From Cadophora sp. MPI-SDFR-AT-0126 (taxonomy: Eukaryota > Ascomycota > Leotiomycetes > Helotiales > Ploettnerulaceae): DNA of 64,000 bases. Numbering within the stretch: position 1 is the first letter of the stretch; every line of letters starts with the position of its first letter. Made by a program: the position numbers and the translations under genes. Below are positions 49,303 to 60,540 of the stretch, one piece after another. A model generated the notes under the pieces. That model had not been told where the DNA came from. It did not search any database and worked only from the letters and a program-made list of their open reading frames with translations. The DNA lies in NCBI GenBank assembly GCA_020747065.1, contig JAGMVK010000007.1, forward strand, positions 2,852,001 through 2,916,000, in the 5' to 3' direction.

Positions 49303-51493
49303 ATGTTGAAGTTGCTGAGCTTATTGTGTTTGTTCGTCAATTTTTCTCTTCAGCAGAAAGATCCCGTCAAGGACTTCTGTCGGCGGTTTGCGCATCAAAG
49401 CGCTGTAATCGATCGGCGACTTTACATTGATGGAGGATTTGTGGATTGGAATCCCATATCTCAGAACAGAAACAATTATACAAGTAAGTCTGGGAACTAA
49501 GTTTTGCGTTCTGGGGTTTGCACAATTCATGTTGTCGACTGACTTCGTAACTTAACTTTTAGATTCGTGGCTCATCTTTCAAGACCTCAACTCCAGTCCC
49601 CCTTCTATAGAAGTGCCACAATTGTATGCGAACCTGAGCAAGAACCAGTCAGTACCCAGTGTCAGTGGTGGAATTCTATGGCAAGACGACGTCAACAAGA
49701 GATTTTACCTATATGGAGGGGAATACTCGAACATCTCCCCAAATTCACCAAACCTCTTATCCTACGACGTGATTCACGATGACTGGCACTCATTGGGAGC
49801 CCCAAGTCAGGCCATACAGAGCGTCTCTTATGGAGGCGGAGTCGCGATTTCTGAGTTGGGCCAAGGTTATATGCTTGGAGGATGGCTGAGCAATAATTCG
49901 GTACCGGGCTGGTCTGGAGGTCCCTTGGCAACCAATTCGTTAATTAAGTATGATATGGATACCAATGACTGGACAAACAATACTGGCCCTGCAGATTCAA
50001 TTCCGAGAGCTGAAGGAGTCATGGTGTATGTTCCGGCAAGTGATGATGGACTGCTTGTATACTTTGGGGGAGTTACTGCACCATACAACAACGACACGAC
50101 ACTTCCGGCTCCAATGTCCTTGATACATATATATGACATTCGAAGTTCGAAATGGTACACCCAGACTGCCGTAGGAGATGCCCCCTTGTCGAGAAGGAAA
50201 TTTTGTGCTGGTGTAGCCTGGGCTCCTGATCAATCGTCCTACAACATGTGAGTTGGATCGGCCATTCCGATATTTCAGGAAATGCTGACGACCTATAGCT
50301 ACCTATACGGAGGAATGGGATTTGGTGCTAATGAAACTGGATTCGACGATGTCTACATCTTGACCATACCATCATTCAAATGGATACGATGGTGGGAGAG
50401 CTCTGACGGAGGTAAACCACATCACTCTCTGACCTGCAATGTTGTCGGTGGTGGACAAATGCTCATCATCGGAGGGACTTTCCCACTAAATGATGAATGC
50501 GACAGCCCCGTCACTTGGGGCACTCACAATTTGGATCTTGGCAAAGTCAGTGGCAAGATGTGGAATGATTATTCGTTGAACATCACTTCATATGTTGTTC
50601 CTCCGGAGGTCATTTCAGTTGTTGGTGGCTCGTACGTCTGCTGTATTCTCTCAAATTTCCAACGCTGATCTTTCTTAGGTCTACTGGAGGTGCCACTGCT
50701 ACTGCACCAGCTGCCGGATTTGACAATGGTGATCTAGGAGTCTACTTTGCACAGAAAGCATCAGTTGCAGTTCGATCTCCAACACGAGCCATACCGAGTG
50801 CGACTTCTGCCCCACCAGAAACCTCATCGTCCAAACTCTCTACTGGTGCTATCGTAGGCATTGCAGTTGGTGGAGCTGTGTTATTCATCGCTCTACTGCT
50901 TGGTGGATGCTGCTTCGTCTGTCGACAAAAGAGGAAGCTCAGCAGTTCAACAAGGAGGGGCTCAGCAAATATACCAGAAGTGGCACACAACCCTGCCCCA
51001 GATTACTCTCAGACACAATTCGGTTCTCACACGCCACAAATATCATACTTCGACCAAGGAAGGTAAGTCTCTGGGGAAACCATCATTTCATTTCTTTTAG
51101 AAGTCTCAAGAATTTCTAGAGACATGTCTTGTCGTCCTCCGACTAGGCGATTACTGACTCCCTCATTACCTTAGACCACAAAACCACCACTATCAGTTGC
51201 CAGCAAATTCACCGCCTGCAGAGCTCTCGGGCAACAATTACCAGCTACATCAAGTTGACCCGAAAATGAACATGATCCGAGTCCAAAACACACCTCAGTA
51301 CTCACCACCAACGCATCACATCTCGCCCTCGCAATCGCCGCATCCATCCTCTAATGCAGGGTACGATACCTTTGGGACCAACAATTCCAATATTTTGTAC
51401 GAAGCTCAGACATCACCAGCTCCAACTTATTCCAGCGTTGGGAGAGGTCCGCGGAGACCTGTTCCTCCCAACCAGACATACTACTCTCCTTGA
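49303..51493 (+). CDS. Kelch-repeat protein, type I membrane protein
   Basis: Exons 49303-49483, 49563-50247, 50299-50631, 50679-51062 and 51175-51493 give 633 residues in one frame. Residues 1-18 (MLKLLSLLCLFVNFSLQQ) are a signal peptide. Repeated kelch-like blades follow, each with a Gly-Gly pair and a later Trp: RRLYIDGGFVDW, FYLYGGEYSN, GYMLGGWLSN, LLVYFGGVTAP, YLYGGMGFGA and MLIIGGTFPL. NxS/T sites are common, which fits an extracellular beta-propeller. After a Ser/Thr-rich stalk comes one membrane helix (GAIVGIAVGGAVLFIALLLG), then a short basic stop (CRQKRK) and a disordered Pro/Ser/Gln-rich cytosolic tail. The architecture is common in filamentous fungi, but its partner is unknown to me; roles in wall sensing or polarity are guesses. 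Confidence 0.9.
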
Positions 51494-52000
51494 TTGTTAG
51501 CGAACATAATTGCAAGCGGGTATGGGAATGGGGTTTGATATGGTGCCTGGGAAAGGATGTTTGTAAAAATATAGAAATGTGATAATATTTAATGTTCCCT
51601 GCACAGCTTCGTACTTGACGATTAACCCTGATGCGGAATACATCTCGTCTGCACTAAAACATCCCTCAACCAACCAAAACGTCCGTTGCAGTATCCACAG
51701 CCAGCCATCAAACAAGGCATTTTCACCCGTCCTAATGTCAGCACAGGATTCAACCGACTAGTGGACACCCATCATTTGATCTTTTTCCCAGAGTAAGATT
51801 TCAAGGTTCCCCCGATAAATCATTACGAGATGTCCAATGAGAGCTGCCACTACTTCTGCTTACCTTGCCTAAGTCCCCTAATTTCAGCCACGGCGCACGT
51901 ACGGAGGTACTTAACTTACTCGAGCATTTCACATGCATTGAACTGTTTCTTCTTTTGACGTGAACGTGCTTCTGATCTACACCCATCGACATCCTTTACC
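51494..52000. other. Intergenic, kelch 3' flank and P450 promoter
   Basis: About 500 bases; no gene or motif recognised. Confidence 0.5.
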
Positions 52001-53659
52001 ATGAATACCTACGTCTCGCTATTGCTGTGGCTCGCAGCCGCAGAGCTACTGCGAAGGCTCGTGCTCGCCCTGAAATTAGCCTTTACTGGCCCGCTGTCAA
52101 AAATTCCAGGACCGAAACTCTGGAGCATGACATCCCTGCCATGGATGATCGAGAACATCACTGGCAACTGCATGAACACTCTGCCGGGCCTTCTCGATAA
52201 GTATGGAGATGTCGTTCGTGTCGGCCCAAAGGATATCCTGATACGAGACAAGGCTGCGGTGCAGAAAATCCTGGTTGAGGACGACTTGGTCAAATCCCCA
52301 ATCTATGAAGCAATCCGCCCGGATCATCATATCACGAGCCTCATCACTGAGACTGACAAGGTTGCTTACAAGAAGAAGGTCGGGGATCAATCTCAGAAGA
52401 AGATGGCGTGCTCACAGATTTTTCATAGAGACGACTCTTGTCGCCAGGATTTTCTATCAGCTATTTGAACGCCCTTGAACCTATCGTCAAAGAATGCGTC
52501 AAAGTATTTGAGGAATGGCTAGACAATGAATGTTCCAAAGGCAAGGGATATACCGTTGTTGATATGTCCAACATGATGGGCAACTTGTCATTTGTATGTC
52601 ATCAGCAATTCAAGGGACATTCAGTTCGCTCACGGGCTGGTAGGATATAATGTCTGCCACATCGTTTGGGGGCTCCTTCAACCTCGTTGCCTCAAACGAC
52701 AAGAAGCTCAAGAATCTCTTCCATGATCGCTTGAAGCGAGCAGCAGTCGATGCTCAGTTCCCCTTCATTAAGTACCTGCCATTTGTACCTCCATCGCAGT
52801 CCGAGGAATTCAACAACATGATTGACGGCATCATCTCGAAACGTCGAGCAGAGAAGGGACCAGTCAAGAGAGACCTCGTCCAAATCTTTCTCGAAAGTCA
52901 TGAGGAGGACCCTGTGGCCTTCACTCATCAACACATCCGCGAAGAGATGGCATTGTTCATGATTGCAGGAAGCGATACCTCAGCTGTCACCCTCACTCAT
53001 ACATATCTGCTCTTGCTCAACAATCCCGAGAAACTGAAGAAGCTGATTGCTGAGATTGATACTGCTTTTCCGTCCAAGCACGATTCGATAACCTTTGCCA
53101 ACACTCAAGAGTTGCCATACTTGAACGCGTGTATAAATGAGAGCATGAGAGTTCTTCCCATCCTGGTAGTCGGTTGGTCAACTCCACTTCCAATCCAAAT
53201 CGTCTTACTGACAGTAACTGACTATCCAGGTCTCGCACGATACACACAAGAGACTACAATCTTAGCGAACTACGAGATTCCTCCAGAAGTAAGCAGTCCA
53301 ACCCCCCCTCGATCTGACACCTACTGATTATCCAGACCATCGTCTCACCTGCAGTCGGCGCCCTCATGAGAGACCCTCGAATCTGGCCCGATGCAACTTC
53401 CTACGTGCCCGAAAGATGGCTCGGCAAGTACAAGGGTGTAGAAGTGGATCGCAAGGCTTTCTTGCCCTTCTCAGCGGGGTCTAGAAACTGTCCTGGTCAA
53501 CAGTTCGCCTTGAAGGAAATGCGCATCATCCTTTCGACGATCGTGCGGAGGTATGAGATGACTTTGATTCCGGGACAGTCGCATGAGCAGCGTGTTCACA
53601 CCGTTCCTTGGTTTGTTCAGGGTTACTATAAGGTTGGATTGAAGCCGAGGGTAGATTAA
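52001..53659 (+). CDS. Cytochrome P450 monooxygenase, membrane-anchored
   Basis: Exons 52001-52378, 52429-52593, 52644-53172, 53230-53288 and 53336-53659 sum to 484 residues in one frame. An N-terminal hydrophobic segment (about residues 4-30) anchors it in the ER, followed by the proline hinge IPGPKLW. The I-helix oxygen-activation motif is AGSDTSA, the K-helix ExxR is NESMRV (Glu...Arg), and the heme-binding loop is FLPFSAGSRNCPGQQFA with the thiolate Cys in RNCPG. PERWLG is the meander block. Intron 1 starts with an unusual GTCGGG donor, but it alone rejoins KKK to RRLLSPGFSISYLN, the family block expected there. The substrate is unknown. It lies next to the NRPS-like gene in convergent orientation (about 480 bases between stops) and may oxidise its product. 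I cannot assign a CYP family from the sequence alone. Confidence 0.93.
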
Positions 53660-54137
53660 GTCGATGTTGGCAGGTGTTTCGAACTTCAAATGATACTTTG
53701 AGCCTCCTGATTTGGGCGGATTTATGGCTGCTTGGATCTCCCGAATTTCCCTTAGACCGCCACATTTTCTTGGAGACTCATTGAACTCCTCCTAATTGTC
53801 CCCAACTTGCCCGTGTCTTCCCAGCGAAATGTTCTCGTCGCTTTGCAGATAGATATAAGCTAGATTCATAACCATCCATTTTCGTCGATTCCTGCACCGA
53901 CTAGGCTTGAAATTGAACTGATAGAAATGGGTATTGCTGTATCTTTTTTGTCATCGTGCTTTGTTAAATATTCTTCCCTTGTGGCAGTCTCTTTCAAAAA
54001 TGGGTGACTGGTGGATTCCGATAGCTGGAAGTGACTGTTACAGAAGCAAAACCAGTGTTCGGGGGGAGGTGCAACTCACGCCCCGATGCTTGTGCTGGGA
54101 ACGTCCCTGCATAGTAGAAACAGCTTCATTTGAAAGT
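53660..54137. other. Intergenic, convergent 3' flanks of P450 and NRPS-like gene
   Basis: 478 bases between two convergent stop codons. No gene is seen. Confidence 0.5.
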
Positions 54138-57100
54138 CTAGGATTTATAGTAGACTTTACTCTTCCCTAAGCATACTTCATAATAAAAGTCTTGGTAGCT
54201 TTCCACCAAGTTTCCTCTTTTGATAAAGCTTCTGACAACTCGCACAATTCTTCGAGCCAGCTTGCCACCTCCGACTCTTAATTGTGCATCATCCCAGATC
54301 ACATGGACATCCAAAGTCTGCTGACCAGACATAGAGCAATTCCATAATAGTCCTAGATCTGGTCGCCCTATCTTTTGGATGCTCTCCAGGTTCTTGAGGT
54401 TGCCAGCTAGCCCACCTGGTAACCAATTGAAAATTTGTCGCCGTAAGACCTCCTCCATCATACTGCCATCACTGCAGCCATCTGTATTCAATTTTTCGAT
54501 GACACTGTAATATGGTGCAGCCGAATGCTTGTTCAGCCCTGACTGTTCCCTCTGCAGCCGATTCATCATCTTGATGATTGTTTGGTCGTCCTTGACAGAA
54601 GCATTGACAACTACTGTTTGCACTGTCGGTCCATTAACATCCATCGCATTTGGCATCCGAACTGCTTGCCAATCTGATAGAAATGGCCATACCCGTGCAG
54701 CTTGATATTGCCCGAAAAGCGCTGTGTCAGTCTTCGTGTGTCGTACGTTTACAAGCGCCAACGCTGTTTTGACTAGTTGAGGAACCTCGATGCCGTGATC
54801 CATTTTTAATTTCTGCACATCCCGTAGTACTACACTCTTGGTGATTCCCAGCACGCCGACAGGATCGTTATCCAGTGGCTTACGTTCCATACCAAGCTTG
54901 CCAGTAGAGGGGTCAGTCCAGCCAGCTGAGTTCCCCTTGAACCATTCTGGTGCCCGTTGTGTTGGAAACAAAGACTCTGACTGTGCGCTTAGGCCGGCAA
55001 GACGGCTCAAGTGCCATGCAATCGAGTTCTGTGCCGAAATAGACTTTTCCAAGTTGAAGTAACTCTCAGCCCATGCCCTGTAAGGTATATGGTGCTCAAG
55101 CTTCACACGCGGGCCTTGGAGCGCGATGTCGAGGTCTTCGAGGAACAAAGAGAGCGAAATGCTATCAAAAACCGAGTGCTGGATCAAGTAGACGATGCCA
55201 GCGCAGTTTCTTTCTTCCACGAAGGTAACAAAAATGCGTATCATGGGACCTGGGAAAGCAGCGTAATCCGATGCAGGATCGTTATAAACTAGCTGTCTGA
55301 GGGAAGTAGCATCAGGGACAGAGGTGACCCTGGTTATGATCTTGGAAAACAAAGTTTGTGATGGGCGCATTACGAGATGAAGAGGCGTGCTCTCATCAAA
55401 GTAGATAGCCATACTGCGAAGGATGGCGTGATGCGACAGAGCTGTTTCTAAAGCAGCTACGACATTAGAGATTGACTTCCCTGGACACAGCCAAACATGA
55501 CGGTGGTTGCTGCTTTGATTTCGTCGACGCGTAAGAAATCTCCTCATTGCACCGTGCATTGGTATTACATCTTCCACGTCACTCCATGCGAATCCCAACG
55601 GTGATAGTGTCTGGGTGCAGATTTCCTGCGTTCTTCGAGCTCTCTCTGAATCTCCGTTTGCGTGTATCATGTCATCTTTGCTTGGGGGTCCAATTCGGTC
55701 TTGCCACATATCAGAGAAGGCAGTCCGTGAGACAACATTTCGAGACGACAGAATCTTCGCTTGTGCCTGAATCGTAGGATTCTCTAGAAGGTCCTGCAGG
55801 CTTAAAAGTTTTCCACAAGCGCGTTGGAAAACTGCTGAAAAGCGAACAAGCATAAGACTATCCGCCCAGTCATGGACTGAAGTCTCTGGCGTGATAGTTC
55901 TTTCGCTAATCCCAAGAACATTCGCCCAAACTTTGGTCAAAGTTGTCATATCGTTCTCGTTCGTACCTGAGCCAGCGTAAGTCTGTCGCTGCTGCTGTTG
56001 AATAACTTTGTCGCGCAGGAGATATTTTTGAACCTTCCCAGAAGCGGTTCTTGGATAGTCACTCAAGTTCAGATCTTTGATATCGATGATTGTTTCAGGC
56101 GCAAATGAACTTCCAAGCTCCGGTAAAACTGCTTCCTGAATTTTTTTGACGTCAATGCTTTGGTCCGCCGACTTCTTAATCACAGCAACAGGTACCTCGC
56201 TAGAGATATCATCGTGTATACCAACGACCTCAGCGCTGATCCCAAACCGAGAAGCAATAAAGGACTCAATGGCGCTTGGGGAAATATTCTCCCCTCCACG
56301 GATGATCAAGTCTTTGTAGCGCCCAACGATTGTAACCTCTCCATTCTCAGCCATAATGGCTTGATCCCCAGTTTTTATCCAGTGACCGTGTGTATCATCG
56401 TAGAATACTGAGTTCACTTCATGATTCTTCTGGGAAGTGATGCAGTAATTGTTGACAACCTGTGGGCCTCCAACATGTAACTCTCCGCGGTGGCCACGAG
56501 GAACCACAGTGCCAGACTCCGGATCACACACTCGAAGCATTGCTCCTGGAGCCGGAAAGTTTCTGCCGAGCTCTGTATTGGGAGGGTGTATCCAAAGTGA
56601 AGTGATCTCGGTCATGCCATAAGTGTTCGACACCTTGGTACACCGGAGAACATCTGTACAGACTCGCATGTGCTCAGGCGTTATAGTTGTCCCTCCCAGG
56701 ATGATATTCTGCAGACACTTAGTGATATCGCTACTGAATTCAGGGTGTGAAACAAGTGCATCGACCATGGCAGGTACACCTGGAAAATGCGAAGACTTTT
56801 CACTTTGAAGTGCAGCCAGGGTGGAACCTGCATCATATGCGGCGCTTGGGTGGACAACTTTCAGACCCTGCATGTGAAACACCAGGCTGAAGTAGATGCC
56901 GAAGACATGGAAAGCAGCAGCATGGTTACATGATGAGCTTGTAGAATCAAGCTCCAGCATCGCGCTTATCGCTTGCATTGCGCATCCGACTGTCTCGTTG
57001 GTATGGGGCACCCCTTTTGGCAGAGATGTCGTGCCGCTGGTAAAGAGAATGAGGACGACATCATCTAGTTTCCGGTCGATGCGTAGATAGGGGATCGTTT

Positions 57101-57674
57101 CATTTTCTGTATCTCCAGATTCAATGAAGCTGCCAAAATTCTGCCAATGTTCAGGCGTGGCCCCATCCCCGTAGGCCAGCTTGATGGTTGGCTGGCTCTC
57201 GACTGCTACCACCGCGCTTTCAAGACTCTGGGCTGCACTTGCATCTGGAGCGATCAAGACGGCGGCCTGCAGGACATCAAGGACGTGAATAATCTCGTGG
57301 ATATTGCCAGTCATCTTTGGATTCACAGATGCGAAAGTGCACCTGAGTTCTAAGGCGGCTCGGAAGGCTATATGGAACTCAATGCCGTTTGTAGTGACGG
57401 CTGCAATTGTCATACCAGGACGAATGCCTGATCCGACAAGAGCACAAACCATGGCATGGCTGGCATTCGATAACTCCTCAAAAGTCCATCGGAGGTACTG
57501 TGTATCCAATTCTGAACAACGAGTTTGACGAACTGAAGCGTAAAGATCGGCAGGCTGGTGTAGGCAAACAACCGCAGTTCTGGAACGATATTTATGAGCA
57601 GAATCAACCAACATATCCTCAACGGTTCGCAGAGGCCCAGGGAGGGCTCTCCCATGGAGCTCAGAAAAAGACAT
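54138..57674 (-). CDS. NRPS-like enzyme, adenylation-carrier-condensation (A-T-C)
   Basis: Single-exon gene of 1178 residues. The adenylation domain (about 20-555) has LFTSGTTSLPKGVPH (210-224), YGMTE (352), TGDQA (435), GRYKD (451) and the catalytic Lys of ASGKVQKYLL (547). A carrier domain follows, with the phosphopantetheine Ser606 in DWADSLMLVRFS. A condensation-like domain fills the C-terminal half; its active-site motif is QHSVFDS (832-838), which keeps the catalytic His and the Asp of HHxxxDG but has Gln and Ser at the outer positions. The order A-T-C lacks an N-terminal condensation domain and any thioesterase or reductase, so the tethered acyl group is probably passed to an amine or alcohol by the C domain, which also releases it. 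The adenylation part is close in style to acyl-CoA ligases, so the substrate could be an aryl or fatty acid. Neighbours (P450, acyltransferase) suggest a small metabolite cluster. Confidence 0.9.
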   Translation of the reverse strand: MSFSELHGRALPGPLRTVEDMLVDSAHKYRSRTAVVCLHQPADLYASVRQTRCSELDTQYLRWTFEELSNASHAMVCALVGSGIRPGMTIAAVTTNGIEFHIAFRAALELRCTFASVNPKMTGNIHEIIHVLDVLQAAVLIAPDASAAQSLESAVVAVESQPTIKLAYGDGATPEHWQNFGSFIESGDTENETIPYLRIDRKLDDVVLILFTSGTTSLPKGVPHTNETVGCAMQAISAMLELDSTSSSCNHAAAFHVFGIYFSLVFHMQGLKVVHPSAAYDAGSTLAALQSEKSSHFPGVPAMVDALVSHPEFSSDITKCLQNIILGGTTITPEHMRVCTDVLRCTKVSNTYGMTEITSLWIHPPNTELGRNFPAPGAMLRVCDPESGTVVPRGHRGELHVGGPQVVNNYCITSQKNHEVNSVFYDDTHGHWIKTGDQAIMAENGEVTIVGRYKDLIIRGGENISPSAIESFIASRFGISAEVVGIHDDISSEVPVAVIKKSADQSIDVKKIQEAVLPELGSSFAPETIIDIKDLNLSDYPRTASGKVQKYLLRDKVIQQQQRQTYAGSGTNENDMTTLTKVWANVLGISERTITPETSVHDWADSLMLVRFSAVFQRACGKLLSLQDLLENPTIQAQAKILSSRNVVSRTAFSDMWQDRIGPPSKDDMIHANGDSERARRTQEICTQTLSPLGFAWSDVEDVIPMHGAMRRFLTRRRNQSSNHRHVWLCPGKSISNVVAALETALSHHAILRSMAIYFDESTPLHLVMRPSQTLFSKIITRVTSVPDATSLRQLVYNDPASDYAAFPGPMIRIFVTFVEERNCAGIVYLIQHSVFDSISLSLFLEDLDIALQGPRVKLEHHIPYRAWAESYFNLEKSISAQNSIAWHLSRLAGLSAQSESLFPTQRAPEWFKGNSAGWTDPSTGKLGMERKPLDNDPVGVLGITKSVVLRDVQKLKMDHGIEVPQLVKTALALVNVRHTKTDTALFGQYQAARVWPFLSDWQAVRMPNAMDVNGPTVQTVVVNASVKDDQTIIKMMNRLQREQSGLNKHSAAPYYSVIEKLNTDGCSDGSMMEEVLRRQIFNWLPGGLAGNLKNLESIQKIGRPDLGLLWNCSMSGQQTLDVHVIWDDAQLRVGGGKLARRIVRVVRSFIKRGNLVESYQDFYYEVCLGKSKVYYKS

Positions 57675-59188
57675 TCGTGGAAAATGATTGAAATAACAGC
57701 TTTGGGGATGACACTTGACTTACTTGTTATCTGAAACCAGTCTCACTTCAGACACAACGGCCCTGGGGTACACTACTATATTATGCGACTTTCTTTCCTC
57801 CACAGCCAAAATCAGCAATTTTCCTCTTCCAAGATAGACTCAATTGCCGGCGACCGGGGGCAAAGCATGGCCTTTCCAGGGTAAAGAATTAGAATGTGAG
57901 CCGGAAAGACTTATATGGCCACCGTCTATCTCCCAACCTGACTCGCATTTAACAGCTGACAGTATGACTGGTAGAAGTGCTGTCTCGCTTGTAAAGGTGA
58001 CCGGAAAGTTACTCGGGATAGTTGACACAAATGGAAAGGTGTTGGCGCCTCTTACAACGATCTGCATTTCAGCTCCGCTCATATCGGACTACCAAGCTCC
58101 TGCATTGAGGACTTCTGTGTGGTAAGGCCGCGGAACATAGCCACAATGATGTCTATATTAATTCAGGGACTGGGGGAGAGATGAATCAGGCACATCGTAC
58201 ATTATCCAATTACATTGACAGCGACGATCAAATTCGCGCCTTTCTCAGCTTGCGTTCGTCGTCGGCGGCCACGGATTCGTCAGATTTGACTTCGCTCGTC
58301 TGCAATGTGCTAAGTAAATTCCATGAAGCGGTTGGGGAAGAAGAGATGAGAATTGAGAGGAAAACCTCTCTTATATTACAAGGGCCAAATATGACGCAGT
58401 GGAGCTCCCCATGATTTTCATCGCATTCTTTGGCTTGGGAGTGGGAGACGTGAAGTGCTTGTGGATGTACGGGAGGAAGCATATATTCTTTTGGGGTGGG
58501 TTTGAAAGGTATATCAATTGTCGGCAGCAGTTTGGTCTGGTTGTGCCTCAAATTTTTGCCGTAAATTCAGTTACTTAGGTTGACCACTGAACCTTATGAG
58601 GGGCGCGGACATCAAATCTACCGTGCCAGCGTCGCCGGATGAAGATTTCATCATCTTCACTATTGGCGTCGATCAAGCCACCTAAGGAGATAATCTGGGC
58701 CAGCAGTACAATAATCCAACCGGAGCAGTAGTCCGTATAATAAACAACAATTCGGGGCAGATATACCAGGCTCGGGGTAGAAAGTTGAGGATAAAGAGAC
58801 AATCGAGACAAGATCAGATGACTTGGACTGATGTCCTAAGTTTCTCGTTGAAATTCTTGGAACGAAGGCAGTTCTTTGAGGTCCCTCCAACCCAAAATTC
58901 GCCATTCCCGGCCTGCCTCTTGGAATCTATTCGGAACTTGTATGGCTTGCGAAACATTCAAACTAAGTTAAAGGAGTATTTGTTGTAGTAATTACAAGTG
59001 CGCTTGCCGTCCTACGAAAATTATCTTGTAGCGCCAAGTGCTTACACTCCAGGATTTCGCATAACGCTGAAGAGCTCGAATGAATCAATCGTTGGCCAAA
59101 ATAGCATTCGATCCCATCTATTTCGGATATCATCTATACCACAATCAGTATTACTTCTATTGGGATAGCGACTAGAAGTCACATTCCT
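57675..59188. other. Intergenic between NRPS-like and acyltransferase genes
   Basis: About 1.5 kb. The minus strand holds an open stretch at 58228-58551 (beginning MRHNQTKLLPTIDIPFKPTP) and another at 57840-58082. Both look weakly coding but have no domain or start context I trust. The NRPS-like promoter must lie at the left end. Confidence 0.45.
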
Positions 59189-60319
59189 TCATAAGATTAT
59201 CTTCTCAACCCCTGGCAATAGCGTCAAAGCCCATCCAGCTATCCAGCTTGCCACGATTGCCGGAATTCCAATGACCACGGTCTTAGATACACTACTCGCT
59301 GGCCACTTATCCATGATACACTGCATGGCAACACACACCGGCTGATGAACTAAAAATGCGCCGTAGGAGTATTTTCCGAGATTTCTCCACTTCTTCGTAC
59401 CCCACGAACTTCCTCTGAAAGCATCCAGCGCTGTGCTTCCGATCAACAATCCTGTCGATTCATTCCATACAGCATAAGAAAATGCAAGCCAATTCCAACC
59501 GCCACGCATCGAAGCCAGAGGGTGCCAACGAAGCAAGCTTACAATCGACAGTCCTGATGCTACAGAAACACCTAGTAGGACACGCTTTTGGAGTCGATTG
59601 ACCAATGATGGACTGACGGGCGTTGGGACCGACGAACGCGCGCCAAGGGTATACGAAACGATGTATTGTGGCAGATATCCAGGTTGAAGGTTCAATGGCG
59701 CGGTGGCCATTCCCGCGGGATACCAGATTCGTATGAGAAATGTACTGGCCACATTCAATAGCATGGTAGGGCCAAAGGAGAGACTCGGAATTCTGGGCAA
59801 CACTGTGTACAAAATATCGAAGACCAACAGAACAGCTGCATACCAGACGGGTCCTTTGACTCCCCTCAATCCTCGAAGATGAGTTTTCAGAACGTCCCAT
59901 GTCACAACTTCTCTTTCCGATAATCTTTGCAGACATGTCTGAAGAGCTGGTGCCAAAAGCGTATAGACGAGAACCGGAATGCCAAGTTTAGTCAACTTCG
60001 ACTTCAGGAAAGCTGTCGGACCTCGCCGACGAACTGACATGGACGACATCATGCCAGATAAATAGAAGAAGGATCCCATGAAGAAGGTTTGGTTCACCGC
60101 GTTAAAGACCACGAGACTGGGGGATGAGCCTTCACTGTGAAAGCGAGAACGATAAGGCCACGAGCCGAGGCCCCCATACGGAATACCTGTATGGTGAAGA
60201 ATTACCAAAGCAGTCAGCGCGGTTCGAAGGTTGTCCAGATGATACAAGCGGATGGGTAGATCAGAGGGTTTCAGCACAGGACTTAAGCCGCTGATCGGGG
60301 TACGAGCTTCAGAAGCCAT
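59189..60319 (-). CDS. Acyltransferase family 3 (OafA-like) membrane protein
   Basis: Single-exon gene of 376 residues with about ten hydrophobic segments. The family signatures are LYHLDNLRTALTALVILHHT near the N-terminus (residues about 26-45, with the conserved Asp/Arg pair and a His), then FFMGSFFYLSGMM, GPVWYAAVLLVFDILY in the middle and KYSYGAFLVHQPV near the C-terminus. Members move acyl groups (often acetyl) from acyl-CoA onto sugars, peptides or secondary metabolites inside the ER or plasma membrane. Same strand as the NRPS-like gene and about 1.5 kb upstream of it. A role in acylating the NRPS-like product is inferred from position only. Confidence 0.9.
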   Translation of the reverse strand: MASEARTPISGLSPVLKPSDLPIRLYHLDNLRTALTALVILHHTGIPYGGLGSWPYRSRFHSEGSSPSLVVFNAVNQTFFMGSFFYLSGMMSSMSVRRRGPTAFLKSKLTKLGIPVLVYTLLAPALQTCLQRLSEREVVTWDVLKTHLRGLRGVKGPVWYAAVLLVFDILYTVLPRIPSLSFGPTMLLNVASTFLIRIWYPAGMATAPLNLQPGYLPQYIVSYTLGARSSVPTPVSPSLVNRLQKRVLLGVSVASGLSIVSLLRWHPLASMRGGWNWLAFSYAVWNESTGLLIGSTALDAFRGSSWGTKKWRNLGKYSYGAFLVHQPVCVAMQCIMDKWPASSVSKTVVIGIPAIVASWIAGWALTLLPGVEKIIL

Positions 60320-60540
60320 TCTGGTGAGGAAAGTGATTTTTATCGATGTTCTAATGGAGAGAGAAGGTAGGCGAATTGATCAAAATAAGACCCAGAGACT
60401 TCATGATGCGGCAATGTTTAAGTAGTGGTTACGAGTAACCCATTCTCATTCCCTGAAGTAGAAAACCAGCAACATACGCATGCACTTCGTGTTAGATGGG
60501 ACATACACTCTTGAAAGTCCTCAATAGCACTGCTGCCTGA

